A stretch of DNA of 64,000 bases from an uncultured Alphaproteobacteria bacterium (GCA_934234055.1 CAKQGY010000005.1:25825-89824), one strand, 5' to 3'. Counted from the stretch's first letter, positions 26,430 through 34,936 are shown. Translations and numbers: made by a program. Notes: generated from the sequence alone by a model not told the origin.

Positions 26430-26783
26430 ATGGAATATAATGCAAACAATGTTTTTGCCAAAATCTTACGTGGCGAGTTGCCGTGCAATAAAATTTATGA
26501 AGACGACTATGCGTTGGCGTTTTACGACATCAACCCCAAGGCCAAGGTGCATGCTTTGGTCATATCCAAGGGCATGTTTACCGACTATAATGATTTTGTC
26601 AATCACTCGGCCAATGACGAGATTGCCGGTTTTTCGCGGGCGGTGCTGAAAACAGCGGACTTGATCGGTGTGGCTGAGACGGGCTATCGAATTGTGTTTA
26701 ACACAGGCAAGGATTCCGGTCAGGAAGTTCCCCACCTGCACGCACATATTTTGGGCGGTGAGCCGCTATCCACGGATTTATAA
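26430..26783 (+). CDS. hinT: HIT-family nucleotide hydrolase (HinT type)
   Basis: Purine nucleoside phosphoramidase of the histidine-triad family. The 117-residue protein reads NVFAKILRGELPCNKIYEDD at its N-terminus and has the triad HLHAH in QEVPHLHAHILGG near the C-terminus. The start at 26430 is chosen because GGAG ends six bases before it; the much longer in-frame extension upstream crosses the promoter. It is a single-gene unit ended by a strong terminator. Confidence 0.95.
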   Translation: MEYNANNVFAKILRGELPCNKIYEDDYALAFYDINPKAKVHALVISKGMFTDYNDFVNHSANDEIAGFSRAVLKTADLIGVAETGYRIVFNTGKDSGQEVPHLHAHILGGEPLSTDL

Positions 26784-26806
26784 GATTATCCCGGTTCAAT
26801 AAAATT

Positions 26807-26837
26807 CCCGCTTTCGGCTGCAAGCGGGATTCTTTTT
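26807..26837 (+). terminator. Terminator of hinT
   Basis: A perfect 7-bp stem CCCGCTT/AAGCGGG with an 8-base loop, followed by TTCTTTTT. It lies 23 bases after the hinT stop. Its T run touches the convergent ftsH stop at 26836. Confidence 0.75.
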
Positions 26838-28797
26838 ATGTCGATTTTTTCTCGGATTTCCGGCGTTTTTGAGGCGTTTTTTTGGAAACAGCCGATTTTG
26901 TTCTGGGCGACTCGGCCTCAAAAGTTCCCGAATCGGGCACGGTTTTACGAGGAGGAATCGCCGGTTTTTTGTCTTCTAACCGAATTTTTTTACCGGCTAA
27001 AAGGGCGTGTATCTCATCCCCTGACAGGGTCTCGTATTCTACCAACCCGTTCGCCAGAATATCCAGTTCTCCTCGATATTGTTTCAAGATTTTCTGTGTT
27101 CGCTCATAGGCTGCCATAATAATTTTATGGATTTCCGTATCCACGCGCAAAGCCGTTTCATCAGCCATATTTTTGCGTTTGGAAATATCATAGCCCAAAA
27201 AGACTTCTCCTTGCGGTTCTTCATAGGCAATCGGTCCCAAAGTATCACTAAATCCCCATTCGGTCACCATTTTACGGGCAATTGTTGTCGCCACTTGAAT
27301 ATCGTTGCTGGCGCCGGTAGAGACTTTATCCGCACCCAGAATCATTTCTTCGGCCACGCGTCCTGCAAACAGGATACTCAACCGTGAGGTCAGATAGGTC
27401 TTACTTTGAGAATACTTGTCCTTTTCGGGCAGTTGCATCGTAACACCCAATGCCCGCCCGCGTGGAATAATCGTCACTTTGTGCAGCGGATCCGATTCGG
27501 GCAGGTGTAGCGATACAATGGCGTGCCCCGCCTCGTGATAGGCTGTCATTTTCTTTTCGGCATCGTCCATTACCATAGACCGCCGTTCCGAGCCCATCAT
27601 GACTTTATCTTTGGCATCTTCCAGGTCTTTCATTGTAACCATGGTTTTGTTGCGCCGTGCCGCCATCAGGGCTGCTTCATTGATCAGGTTGGCTAAATCC
27701 GCCCCCGAAAAGCCAGGTGTGCCCCGTGCAATGACCTCTAATTTAACATCAGGAGCCAACGGCACTTTTTTCGCATGCACAACCAGGATTTGCTCGCGAC
27801 CCTTAATATCCGGATTAGAGACAACAATCTGTCGATCAAAACGTCCCGGTCGCAATAGGGCAGGGTCCAACACATCCGGCCGGTTCGTTGCCGCCAAAAT
27901 GATAATTCCGCTGTTTGTTTCAAAGCCGTCCATTTCCACCAACAGTTGGTTCAAAGTTTGTTCGCGTTCATCATTACCACCGCCCAAGCCCGCGCCCCGG
28001 TGCCGTCCGACCGCGTCAATTTCATCAACAAAAACGATACAGGGTGCTGCTTTTTTTGCCTGGTCAAACATATCACGCACCCGACTGGCTCCGACGCCGA
28101 CGAACATTTCCACAAAATCCGATCCCGAGATGGAAAAGAACGGTACATCAGCTTCACCGGCAATGGCTTTGGCCAACAACGTTTTTCCCGTCCCCGGCGG
28201 GCCGACCAACAAAGCTCCTTTTGGGATTTTACCTCCCAGGCGTTGAAATTTGGCCGGTGCTTTCAAAAAGTCCACAATCTCCTGTAATTCCTGCTTGGCT
28301 TCTTCAATGCCGGCCACATCGGCAAAAGTCACTTTGTCTTTTCCGTTCATCAGGCGCGCTTTGGATTTACCAAAGCTCATTGCCTTACCGTTGCTGGCTG
28401 CCATTTGGCGCATCATTAAAATCCAAATCCCGATAAACAAGATCATCGGCAACCAGGCCAGCAAAGTATCCACGAAATCCCCGTCTTCCCGTGGTGTCGG
28501 TATGGCGGTAATATCCACTTTGTGCTGTTGCAGCAACGGGATCAGGCCGGCTTCTTCGGGCGCAAAACTGGCGAACTTTTTATCGTCTTTCAGAGTGCCG
28601 GTCAAGGCTTGCCCCTGGATTTGAATGCTTTTTACTTCATCTTTGGCAATTTTCTCCACCAGGGCCGTATAGGTCAAGTTTTCCGTGGCGGTCGGTCGGG
28701 GTTCCTGATAAAACAAATTAGAAATACCAATCACGACCAGAAAGATTAAAATCCAGTTTAACAGGCTTTTCGGCAGTGGATTTTTGGGAAATTTCAT
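26836..28797 (-). CDS. ftsH: ATP-dependent zinc metalloprotease FtsH
   Basis: Membrane-anchored AAA protease that degrades membrane proteins and short-lived regulators. The 653 residues have two N-terminal helices (about 12-28 and 111-128) with a periplasmic loop. Walker A GPPGTGKTLLAKA (about 200) and the second region of homology (ATNRPDVLDPALLRPGRFDR) follow, then the zinc site HEAGHAIV (about 430) with the downstream third ligand. The C-terminal tail is Lys/Ser/Thr-rich. It is last in the pal-cpoB-tilS-ftsH cluster, 9 bases after tilS. Confidence 0.98.
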   Translation of the reverse strand: MKFPKNPLPKSLLNWILIFLVVIGISNLFYQEPRPTATENLTYTALVEKIAKDEVKSIQIQGQALTGTLKDDKKFASFAPEEAGLIPLLQQHKVDITAIPTPREDGDFVDTLLAWLPMILFIGIWILMMRQMAASNGKAMSFGKSKARLMNGKDKVTFADVAGIEEAKQELQEIVDFLKAPAKFQRLGGKIPKGALLVGPPGTGKTLLAKAIAGEADVPFFSISGSDFVEMFVGVGASRVRDMFDQAKKAAPCIVFVDEIDAVGRHRGAGLGGGNDEREQTLNQLLVEMDGFETNSGIIILAATNRPDVLDPALLRPGRFDRQIVVSNPDIKGREQILVVHAKKVPLAPDVKLEVIARGTPGFSGADLANLINEAALMAARRNKTMVTMKDLEDAKDKVMMGSERRSMVMDDAEKKMTAYHEAGHAIVSLHLPESDPLHKVTIIPRGRALGVTMQLPEKDKYSQSKTYLTSRLSILFAGRVAEEMILGADKVSTGASNDIQVATTIARKMVTEWGFSDTLGPIAYEEPQGEVFLGYDISKRKNMADETALRVDTEIHKIIMAAYERTQKILKQYRGELDILANGLVEYETLSGDEIHALLAGKKIRLEDKKPAIPPRKTVPDSGTFEAESPRTKSAVSKKTPQKRRKSEKKST

Positions 28798-28806
28798 ACA
28801 TACCTC

Positions 28807-30042
28807 TCATACAAATTGAATATAAACAATATCACCTTTGTTTCTTTTATAATCAAGTGCAAACTTTTTTTCAAGTTCTTTTTCATCTTTTTTGATAAAA
28901 GACACCCGAATCGACCCCGCACAGCGCACATAGGGCAGGGCTTGTCGCACCGGATAAGGCAGTTTTTTATCCGTTGGTGCGCCACCGTGGGATATTTCAA
29001 TCGGACAGGACGACAAGATTCGGTATCTGTCCCAAGTGGTCAAACGGTTGGGGGGAATGACTTTGTCCGGCGCCATGCGGCCGGCCTCGCGTGCCAAAAA
29101 GATCAGGCCGCCTTTTCGGATAATCACGCATCCGTTCAGGGTTGCTTTTTTGGGGGAATCGGCAATCCATTTTTCCAAAGCCTCTAACGCGACAGGTCTT
29201 TTTTGCCCGCCCATTTCCTGCAACAAGCGGTTTATAACCCGCCGTCGAATCTCTATGGGAAGGGCTTCAAACGCCCGTTGCTGCAAGGTGATATACCCCT
29301 CGGGTGCCCGATCGACCAAGGCTGCGACGAATCGGTCGGTGTAAAAATCCAAAGCTTGGCGCGCTTGCTGTAATCGTTCAGCCACTTTTCCGATAACGCG
29401 TGGTGTCAATCCATATTCCGATAGCTGAGTTTGTCGTTTGCGCCACTGCACGCGTTCAAACGATTCGTCTTGGTTCATTGTGTCCTCGGCCCAAGGGATT
29501 TGACGGGCATTCAGATCCGCAATTAAAGCAGCTTTATCCACCCGCAATAACGGCCGTCCCAACAGCACACCATCGCGTTGGCCCAAGGCCGGTATTGCCC
29601 CCAGGCCGTCCGGACCGGTGCTGTGCGCCAACCGTGCCCAAAAAGTTTCGGCTTGATCGCCCAAATGGTGCGCTAATAGCAGGATCGAAATTTGGTTTTC
29701 TTTGCACCAGCGACACATCAGCTCATAGCGTTTTTCACGTGCTTTTTCCTCTATCCGCGTTGTGGGTTTGACGCCCGTCCAGCATAGTGTTGTATGATCA
29801 ATCCCCTGCCTCGTCAGCAAGGTATGCACCGCCGCTGCCTCGTCCGCCGATTCGGCACGCAAACCGTGATCCACCGTCACGGCCCGAATCGTCAGACGAT
29901 AAATCGAAGCAACTTCCGCCAGATTCAGCACCAGCGCCAAACTGTCTGCTCCGCCCGAAACGGCTACACCAACCACCCCCCCCGTCGTGATGGGCAGGGT
30001 ATCCAAGAACGCACAGATTTGTTTTTTAATCACTTCGGACAC
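28807..30042 (-). CDS. tilS: tRNA(Ile)-lysidine synthetase TilS
   Basis: Converts C34 of the CAU-anticodon isoleucine tRNA to lysidine so that AUA is read. The 411-residue protein starts with the PP-loop ATP pyrophosphatase motif VAVSGGADSLAL (about 26-37), then TVDHGLR and LLAHHLGDQAET. A substrate-binding region follows. The last about 65 residues are poorly conserved and end in a Lys/Glu-rich tail. Its start overlaps the cpoB stop by 13 bases; ftsH follows in the usual alphaproteobacterial order. Confidence 0.94.
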   Translation of the reverse strand: MSEVIKKQICAFLDTLPITTGGVVGVAVSGGADSLALVLNLAEVASIYRLTIRAVTVDHGLRAESADEAAAVHTLLTRQGIDHTTLCWTGVKPTTRIEEKAREKRYELMCRWCKENQISILLLAHHLGDQAETFWARLAHSTGPDGLGAIPALGQRDGVLLGRPLLRVDKAALIADLNARQIPWAEDTMNQDESFERVQWRKRQTQLSEYGLTPRVIGKVAERLQQARQALDFYTDRFVAALVDRAPEGYITLQQRAFEALPIEIRRRVINRLLQEMGGQKRPVALEALEKWIADSPKKATLNGCVIIRKGGLIFLAREAGRMAPDKVIPPNRLTTWDRYRILSSCPIEISHGGAPTDKKLPYPVRQALPYVRCAGSIRVSFIKKDEKELEKKFALDYKRNKGDIVYIQFV

Positions 30043-30872
30043 GCCAGTTTTTCAGCCTCTGATTTTGCTTTTTTTACAGCATCGCCAGCCTTGGGGAATT
30101 GCTCGGGCAACAGGGTTAAAAAGCCACACGCTTCTTCTTTTTTATTTAATTTTTTCATTGTCAGCCCCAATTTCAGTAAATTATCTGGTGCTTTTGAACT
30201 CTTGTCGTATTTTGTCAGGCCGTCCGAGAAGATGCCCGCAGCAACTTCGTATTGCCCGCGCACATAGTATGTTTCGCCCAGCCAATAGTTGGCATTACCC
30301 GCCAAAGCGGATTGCGGATAGTCTTTCAAAAAAGTCACAAATGCCTGCTCGGCTTTATCATATTTTTTTTGAATCATATAGTGATAGGCTGCGTCATAGG
30401 CTTCTTTATCCGGCTTGGCAGGCTTACTTGCTTTTTTATCCGAGGGGGCCTTGGGGGCAACCTCGGACTTGCTGTTTTTTTGTGCTGCCAATTGAAAGCG
30501 CATTTCCACATCATCGTTTGTTTTTTTGAGTTGTTCTTTCAGCGAATCTTGGGCATAGGACAGCTCTTCTATTTTACGTGTCAGGGCTTCAATCACTTTG
30601 TTTTGCTCATCTAATTGAGCATACAGGTCGTCCAGACCGGCATCAGAAACCGTCTTTTCTTCTTTTTCCACTGTTCCGAAAAAGCCGATTCGTCGTTGTT
30701 TTTTGGCCGATGTATTTAGTTTGTCGGCATCTTGTTCATAGACTTTCTTTTGCAAAATCGTCAATTCTTTATCCAGCCTATCTAACCGATCCGTCAGCAT
30801 ATCTGTTTGTAAATCTGCGCCTGCTGATGTGGCTAAAAACAAGATTCCCGCCAGGGTCATTATTCTTTTCAT
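30030..30872 (-). CDS. cpoB: Tol-Pal system protein CpoB (YbgF)
   Basis: Periplasmic TPR protein that links Tol-Pal function to peptidoglycan synthesis. From the ATG at 30872 (GGGAG upstream) it is 280 residues. It has a signal peptide (MKRIMTLAGILFLATSAGA), a coiled coil (about 22-120, with DRLDRLDKELTILQKK), a Lys/Pro-rich linker, and three TPR units (AAYHYMIQKKYDKAEQAF, ANYWLGETYYVRGQYEVAA, LLKLGLTMKKL). Pal lies upstream, separated by an unusual hairpin terminator. TolQRAB are not in the window. Confidence 0.93.
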   Translation of the reverse strand: MKRIMTLAGILFLATSAGADLQTDMLTDRLDRLDKELTILQKKVYEQDADKLNTSAKKQRRIGFFGTVEKEEKTVSDAGLDDLYAQLDEQNKVIEALTRKIEELSYAQDSLKEQLKKTNDDVEMRFQLAAQKNSKSEVAPKAPSDKKASKPAKPDKEAYDAAYHYMIQKKYDKAEQAFVTFLKDYPQSALAGNANYWLGETYYVRGQYEVAAGIFSDGLTKYDKSSKAPDNLLKLGLTMKKLNKKEEACGFLTLLPEQFPKAGDAVKKAKSEAEKLACPK

Positions 30873-30883
30873 TTGTGCACTCC

Positions 30884-30919
30884 CATAAAAAACTTCCCTG
30901 TCTATCATACAGGGAAGTT
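30884..30919 (-). terminator. Terminator or attenuator between pal and cpoB
   Basis: A perfect 11-bp inverted repeat (30891-30901 and 30909-30919, 7-base loop). Read on the minus strand it is followed by TTTTTTAT and then directly by the cpoB ribosome-binding site. It should end most pal transcripts or limit read-through into cpoB-tilS-ftsH. Confidence 0.75.
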
Positions 30920-30946
30920 AAAACTTATGCAAGTTTTTTTATTATA

Positions 30947-31441
30947 TTAGTAAGCAACTGTTGTTGCATTCCGATTTTTAGCCCAGGCTTCTTCATTAGA
31001 ACCCGTTGCCACCGGTTTTTCTTTACCGTAGGAAATTGTGCGAATCCGATCCGCAGCAATCCCGTTTGCAATCAAGTAGCGACGAGCCGCATTTGCGCGC
31101 CGTTCACCCAAAGCAAAGTTGTATTCGGTTGTGCCGCGTTCATCGCAATTTCCTTCAATCACGATCAAAGCGCGCGGGTGGTTTTTCAACCATTCGGCTT
31201 GCTTAGCCAATTCGGCTTTGGCTTTCGGGCACAGATCCGAACTGTTCAATTTGAAGTAGACAACCGGTGTTGTATCGGCGTTAAAGGCTTTGGTCAAGCC
31301 CGTTGCTTCCAAAGATGAAATATCCACATCTTTATTCCAGCCACCGTTTCCGTTGCCATAGATATCAGCTCCGTCTTGCTTGGAAGCACAGGCCGAAACC
31401 AATGTTAAAGCACATACAATCGCGAGTAATTTTTTAAACAT
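30947..31441 (-). CDS. pal: Peptidoglycan-associated lipoprotein Pal
   Basis: Outer-membrane lipoprotein that anchors to peptidoglycan and pairs with TolB. The 164 residues carry a lipobox at VSAC (C18). After a short linker an OmpA-like domain follows (about 55-160), with YFKLNSSDL, VIEGNCDERGTTEYNFALGERRANAARRYL as a block (key residues D, R and NxxLGxRRA) and IRTISYGKEKP. A stable small hairpin (ACGGC/GCCGT near 31470-31482) lies in its leader. It is divergent from suhB. Confidence 0.97.
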   Translation of the reverse strand: MFKKLLAIVCALTLVSACASKQDGADIYGNGNGGWNKDVDISSLEATGLTKAFNADTTPVVYFKLNSSDLCPKAKAELAKQAEWLKNHPRALIVIEGNCDERGTTEYNFALGERRANAARRYLIANGIAADRIRTISYGKEKPVATGSNEEAWAKNRNATTVAY

Positions 31442-31582
31442 AAGTTATATCCTTTCATTTTTAAATGGACGGCTGATGCCGTATCCAATTCTTAAAAAAA
31501 CATACTTAAAGATAAAAGTCAAGGATATTTTTTTAATTTTTCAGGTGTATTTTAACAAGTTTGCCAAAAATACACTTTTTCC

Positions 31583-31611
31583 TTGATATTTCATTTTATT
31601 TCTGATATAAT
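31583..31611 (+). promoter_or_regulatory. Promoter of the suhB-like gene
   Basis: TTGATA (31583-31588), 17-base spacer, exact TATAAT (31606-31611), about 47 bases before the ATG at 31658, in the divergent region with pal. Confidence 0.85.
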
Positions 31612-31657
31612 GTTTTTCGTTTTCGTAAATAGGATACCCAACATACAAGGATTGAAA

Positions 31658-32542
31658 ATGCCGATTACCATTGAAAAAAGAACAATTACACCGCGTCAGA
31701 AATTACAGGCAAAACGCCCCAAAACGCGTGAAGAACAAATGATTGATTCGCTGTCTCCGAATTTGAATATTATGGTCAACGCCGTGCGTAAGGCCGGTGC
31801 TGGTATGGTGCGTGATTTTGGCGAGGTATCCAGTTTACAGGTCTCTCAAAAAGGTCCCGGTGATTTTGTCTCCAATGCCGATTTAATGGCCGAGAAAAAC
31901 CTGATTTCTTATTTGAAAGAAGCCCGTCCGGATTATGCTTTTGTATCCGAGGAATGCGGTGAATTAAAACCCGAACACGGCAGCAAGATGTGCTGGATTA
32001 TTGATCCGATTGACGGCACCACGAACTTTTTGCACGCGATTCCGATTTTTGCCATTTCGGTGGCTTTGATGGATGCGGGTGAAGTGATTGCCGGCGTGAT
32101 TTATAACCCGATTACAAACGAATTGTATTATGCCGAAAAAGGGCAGGGGGCTTTTGTGATGACGCCCACGGGGAATCGTCGTTTACGGGTATCTGGTCGC
32201 CGGAAATTGAGTTATTCTGTTTTAGGCTCTAACGGATTCGGCTTGGTTGAAAATCGGAATATGGTGGCACGAATCGGTGAGAAGATGGCATCGGTGCGGT
32301 TTAACGGTTGCACCACTTTGTCGATGGCGGCGGTTGCTGCCGGCCAATTGGAGGCCTATATTGCATCTCAGTTTAAGATTTGGGATATTGCTGCGGGCTA
32401 TTTGTTGATCAAGGAAGCCGGCGGATTTGTGTCGGATTTTCACGCGGATCGGGATATTCACGCAATCGTGCGCAGCCATGGCATTTTGGCGACGAATATG
32501 GGCTTGCGCGATGCAATGTTAAAATTGGTGGAGGAAAAATGA
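31658..32542 (+). CDS. suhB: Inositol monophosphatase family protein (SuhB-like)
   Basis: Mg-dependent phosphatase fold of the IMPase family, 294 residues. Metal-binding signatures are seen: VSEECGE (about 107), WIIDPIDGTTNFLHAIP (about 124) and a late segment QFKIWDIAAGYLLIKEAGG (about 238). SuhB homologues act both on inositol phosphates and in rRNA antitermination; which applies here cannot be told. The N-terminal 25 residues are an extra basic extension. The ATG at 31658 follows AAGGAT; the extension upstream to 31583 contains the promoter. The next gene overlaps by ATGA. Confidence 0.92.
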   Translation: MPITIEKRTITPRQKLQAKRPKTREEQMIDSLSPNLNIMVNAVRKAGAGMVRDFGEVSSLQVSQKGPGDFVSNADLMAEKNLISYLKEARPDYAFVSEECGELKPEHGSKMCWIIDPIDGTTNFLHAIPIFAISVALMDAGEVIAGVIYNPITNELYYAEKGQGAFVMTPTGNRRLRVSGRRKLSYSVLGSNGFGLVENRNMVARIGEKMASVRFNGCTTLSMAAVAAGQLEAYIASQFKIWDIAAGYLLIKEAGGFVSDFHADRDIHAIVRSHGILATNMGLRDAMLKLVEEK

Positions 32543-32997
32543 AAAAATATGCTTTGATGTGTGCTATTATCGGTTGTGTGCTTGTGGCCGGGATTGCTTC
32601 GGCTCAGGTATTTTCATCTTCTTTGGGGGGCGGAGTCGGCTATACGGGACGCACAACCCGCACCGTAAACGGCCGCACTGTGAATGTCCCTGCGCAAAAA
32701 AGAATTGTCCGTCAACACAAGACCGTCTTACGCTATGCGCCGACACAAACGCAGTTAAACGAAGAGCAACGCGAGCGTTTAATGAAAGTGGTTGATCGGA
32801 TTCGGACGAGCAAGGTTCATGATATTGAGTTAGTGGGGATCAGCCGTGATTCAACGCTTAACTATCATCGCTTGACGGCGTTGGGCAAGTTTTTCCAGGG
32901 CTACACCCCGAACATTAGTCCGCAACATCGGTATATTGACGGGGCTTCTGTGCTTGATTCCAACAACAATACGGTAGAAATTTGGGAATATCGTTAA
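32539..32997 (+). CDS. Small exported protein, unknown function
   Basis: A 152-residue secreted protein. The signal peptide (MKKYALMCAIIGCVLVAGIASA) is followed by a Gly/Arg/Thr-rich stretch (about 28-70). A region (about 85-150, EEQRERLMKVVDRIRTSK.. VELVGISR.. YHRLTALGKFF) faintly recalls an OmpA-type helix-strand pattern without its peptidoglycan-binding residues. The ATG overlaps the suhB stop, with GGAGG just upstream, so the two are co-translated. I do not recognise a family. Confidence 0.8.
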   Translation: MKKYALMCAIIGCVLVAGIASAQVFSSSLGGGVGYTGRTTRTVNGRTVNVPAQKRIVRQHKTVLRYAPTQTQLNEEQRERLMKVVDRIRTSKVHDIELVGISRDSTLNYHRLTALGKFFQGYTPNISPQHRYIDGASVLDSNNNTVEIWEYR

Positions 32998-33004
32998 AAA
33001 ACAC

Positions 33005-33033
33005 TTGCAATTTTAATTTATTTGGTGTATAAA
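33005..33033 (+). promoter_or_regulatory. Promoter of rpmE
   Basis: TTGCAA (33005-33010), 17-base spacer, TATAAA (33028-33033); GGAGAAG and the ATG at 33066 follow. Confidence 0.7.
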
Positions 33034-33065
33034 GTAATTCACAATTTTTAATATGGAGAAGAAAA

Positions 33066-33284
33066 ATGAAAAAAGACATTCATCCCGACTATCATGAAAT
33101 CACAGTTGTGATGACAGACGGAACTGAGTTCAAAACCCGCTCCACCCTTGGTAAAGCCGGGGATGTCGTGCGTTTGGACATTGATCCGCTTTCTCATCCG
33201 GCATGGACAGGTGTTTATCGTTTGATTGACGCCGGTGGTCAGTTGGCCAAGTTTAACAAGAAATTTGCCGCTTTCAAAAAGTAA
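33066..33284 (+). CDS. rpmE: 50S ribosomal protein L31
   Basis: A 72-residue L31 of the alphaproteobacterial type: starts MKKDIHPDYHEITVVMTDGT and has RSTLGKAGD, DIDPLSHPAWTG and a final KFNKKFAAFKK. The zinc-binding CxxC pairs of the E. coli-type protein are absent, as is usual for this branch. Own promoter and terminator make it monocistronic. Confidence 0.97.
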   Translation: MKKDIHPDYHEITVVMTDGTEFKTRSTLGKAGDVVRLDIDPLSHPAWTGVYRLIDAGGQLAKFNKKFAAFKK

Positions 33285-33302
33285 GGCTGATTTTTCAAAG
33301 AA

Positions 33303-33327
33303 GCCCTCGGTTTTCCGGGTGCTTTTT
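33303..33327 (+). terminator. Terminator of rpmE
   Basis: Stem GCCCTCGG/CCGGGTGC (one mismatch, one G-T pair, TTTT loop) followed by six T, 18 bases after the L31 stop. Confidence 0.7.
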
Positions 33328-33410
33328 TCATTGCGTTGTTCGGGGAAATTTTTTCCACATCTCTCTCGGGGGCAAGCCTGTGTTGCCCGCCCCAACGATA
33401 GCCCGACCTT

Positions 33411-34697
33411 TTAGGGCTTAGTGCAAGAGCCTGAGTCCCATTCACCGACCCAACTTCCGCCGCACGAGAGACACTGTGCTTTATAGGGCAGTTCGGAAAT
33501 TTTCACCTGATCGCACGACAGGCAGGAGCCATAAGTGGCTCTTTCGGTGTAAATGCTGTCGTCCGCCAGAACAAGCGTGTCATTTGGTGCTGTGCCGACT
33601 TCCCCGGGATTACAGGCATGGTCATAAGACCCGCCGCCGCGCCGGTTGCAGTAGTGCACCATGCCTTTACCGCCCAGCGAAATCATACCCATGGGGGCCC
33701 CGTATGTTCCTTTGCCGTCCCAATCACAAGAGTGGCATTCACCATGGATGCCTTGGACGGGTAAATCCATCGGACAATGGCAATAACCGTTCAGGTCTTT
33801 GACGGCATGCGGATCCACGCAATCAAGCGCACATTTTTTGGCGCTTCTGATCCGATTGGGACAGACCTTACAGCCGTCCCAACTAACACCGGCATCTAAG
33901 GCCCGTGGATCATCACACGAAATGCAATAGGGGTTCCCGCTGGTATCATATGATGCCCAACCACCTTCTCCACAACAGGAGGGTTCTAAATTTCCCCGTT
34001 TAACACAGCATTTTTTGACACCGTTTTCTGTGATAATATTACTGGAACAACACCCACCGTTAAAGACCTTGTCTTTTGGGCAACACCCGACGGGCGTTTG
34101 AACTTGGTTAGCTCCACAATAGGGGACACAGACGCCTTTGGTGGAGCACCTGGCGTTATAGCCCAGCCAATTATAACAATCCGTATGTGTTTTACAATGA
34201 CGCTTGTCAATGCCTTTATCGGCACTTGCCGTGATTTCAAACCACATTTTCACTTGCTCGGCATCGGAACAGGCACCGATTTTGCCAAAGAATCCGATAT
34301 CATTAACCATTTTCCAGCCGTCCAGACGCGAAATCATTTCGTCGCAAACCGGCGTTGGCACTTTGTCAATTTCTATGAAAAAAGTATTTGAGGAAGTGGT
34401 ATCGGTTGTGATTTTGGCGGGATACCCGCTGGGTGTTTTGTCGGGATAGTCCAACAATTTCGGTGTGCCCCCGGCCAACATTTGCCCCGTCCCCAACACC
34501 GCCAACTGATTCACATAATTCACGGTCGCATTCGCGCGTTGCTTGTTCATGGCATAATTAAAACCTGCGATGCCGCCGATCGTGAGGATTCCCATAATAG
34601 CCAAAACCCCCAGCATTTCCACAAGGCTTCTTCCCGTTTCGTTTTCGGACGCGGTGCAATTCATTTTATTTCTCTCTTTTGCCATTTTATCTCTCAT
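33411..34697 (-). CDS. Cysteine-rich prepilin-like protein, paralogue A
   Basis: A 428-residue protein with a type IV prepilin-like N-terminus. After a 22-residue charged leader comes G/RSLVEMLGVLAIMGILTIGG: Gly at -1, Glu at +5 and one hydrophobic helix, but Arg rather than Phe/Met at +1. Residues about 45-160 form a pseudopilin-like head. From about 160 on the chain is cysteine-rich, with recurring CC, CxxC and CxSCD elements and CPKDKVFNGGCC-type modules, suggesting many disulfides outside the cytoplasm. Start 34697 follows GGAGGA. It is head-to-head with a close paralogue at 35246. A prepilin peptidase and pilus or type II assembly machine would be needed; none is in the window. Function unknown. 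Confidence 0.88.
   Translation of the reverse strand: MRDKMAKERNKMNCTASENETGRSLVEMLGVLAIMGILTIGGIAGFNYAMNKQRANATVNYVNQLAVLGTGQMLAGGTPKLLDYPDKTPSGYPAKITTDTTSSNTFFIEIDKVPTPVCDEMISRLDGWKMVNDIGFFGKIGACSDAEQVKMWFEITASADKGIDKRHCKTHTDCYNWLGYNARCSTKGVCVPYCGANQVQTPVGCCPKDKVFNGGCCSSNIITENGVKKCCVKRGNLEPSCCGEGGWASYDTSGNPYCISCDDPRALDAGVSWDGCKVCPNRIRSAKKCALDCVDPHAVKDLNGYCHCPMDLPVQGIHGECHSCDWDGKGTYGAPMGMISLGGKGMVHYCNRRGGGSYDHACNPGEVGTAPNDTLVLADDSIYTERATYGSCLSCDQVKISELPYKAQCLSCGGSWVGEWDSGSCTKP
34573..34619. repeat. Left arm of a 47-bp perfect inverted repeat
   Basis: These 47 bases are the exact reverse complement of 35315-35361. They encode the same prepilin helix (EMLGVLAIMGILTIGG) in the two divergent paralogues. 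Flanking sequence over a further few hundred bases is also similar but with mismatches. Confidence 0.9.
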
Positions 34698-34711
34698 GCG
34701 GAACTTCCTCC

Positions 34712-34735
34712 AAAAAAGCCTGTGGTGCGACAGGC
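34712..34735 (-). terminator. Terminator-like hairpin just before paralogue A
   Basis: Minus-strand stem GCCTGT/ACAGGC with a 6-base loop followed by six T, then at once the GGAGGA of paralogue A. It may end a small RNA or act as an attenuator of the downstream gene. Confidence 0.7.
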
Positions 34736-34899
34736 GAACTGGAAGTTGAAACCTATTCTAAATGAGATAGTGCAGTATATTGAACCGCAAGGCCTATTCT
34801 ACTGCCTTCCAGTTCAAGACTGGCAGGCACGTAGTTTTCGTCACGTTCTGACGCATTTAGAAGAGGGTTTCAAACCTCATAGCGGACACCTGCCGCTAC
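34712..34899 (-). ncRNA. Candidate structured RNA or attenuated leader
   Basis: About 188 bases lie between a good promoter and a terminator-like hairpin, with no reading frame worth naming. Readable pairings on the transcript are: a 5' hairpin GCGG/CCGC within TAGCGG..CCGCTA (34898-34880); a long-range two-part helix pairing 34868-34853 with 34764-34746 (TTCTAAATG with CATTTAGAA, and TTGAAACC with GGTTTCAA); and inside it CGTCA/TGACG and TGCC-CCAGT/ACTGG-GGCA hairpins. It could be a free RNA or the 5' leader of the prepilin gene. I see no tmRNA, SRP, RNase P or known riboswitch core motif. A 6S-like role cannot be excluded. Confidence 0.55.
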
Positions 34900-34906
34900 A
34901 AAGGGC

Positions 34907-34936
34907 ATTCTAGCAGATAACACTTACCGTTGTCAA
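34907..34936 (-). promoter_or_regulatory. Promoter of the structured RNA / paralogue A
   Basis: Minus-strand TTGACA (34936-34931), 18-base spacer, TAGAAT (34912-34907). The predicted start is near 34899, at the G of the first hairpin, leaving about 200 bases before the ATG at 34697. Confidence 0.75.

Noticed and set aside
33066..33284. L31 as a damaged copy because it lacks zinc cysteines
   Set aside because: Alphaproteobacterial L31 normally lacks them; length and motifs are complete.
34712..34899. Structured region as tmRNA, SRP RNA or RNase P RNA
   Set aside because: None of the conserved cores of these RNAs (tRNA-like ends, GGAAG tetraloop domain, GAGGAAAGTCC) is present. 6S RNA was not excluded but has no positive support.
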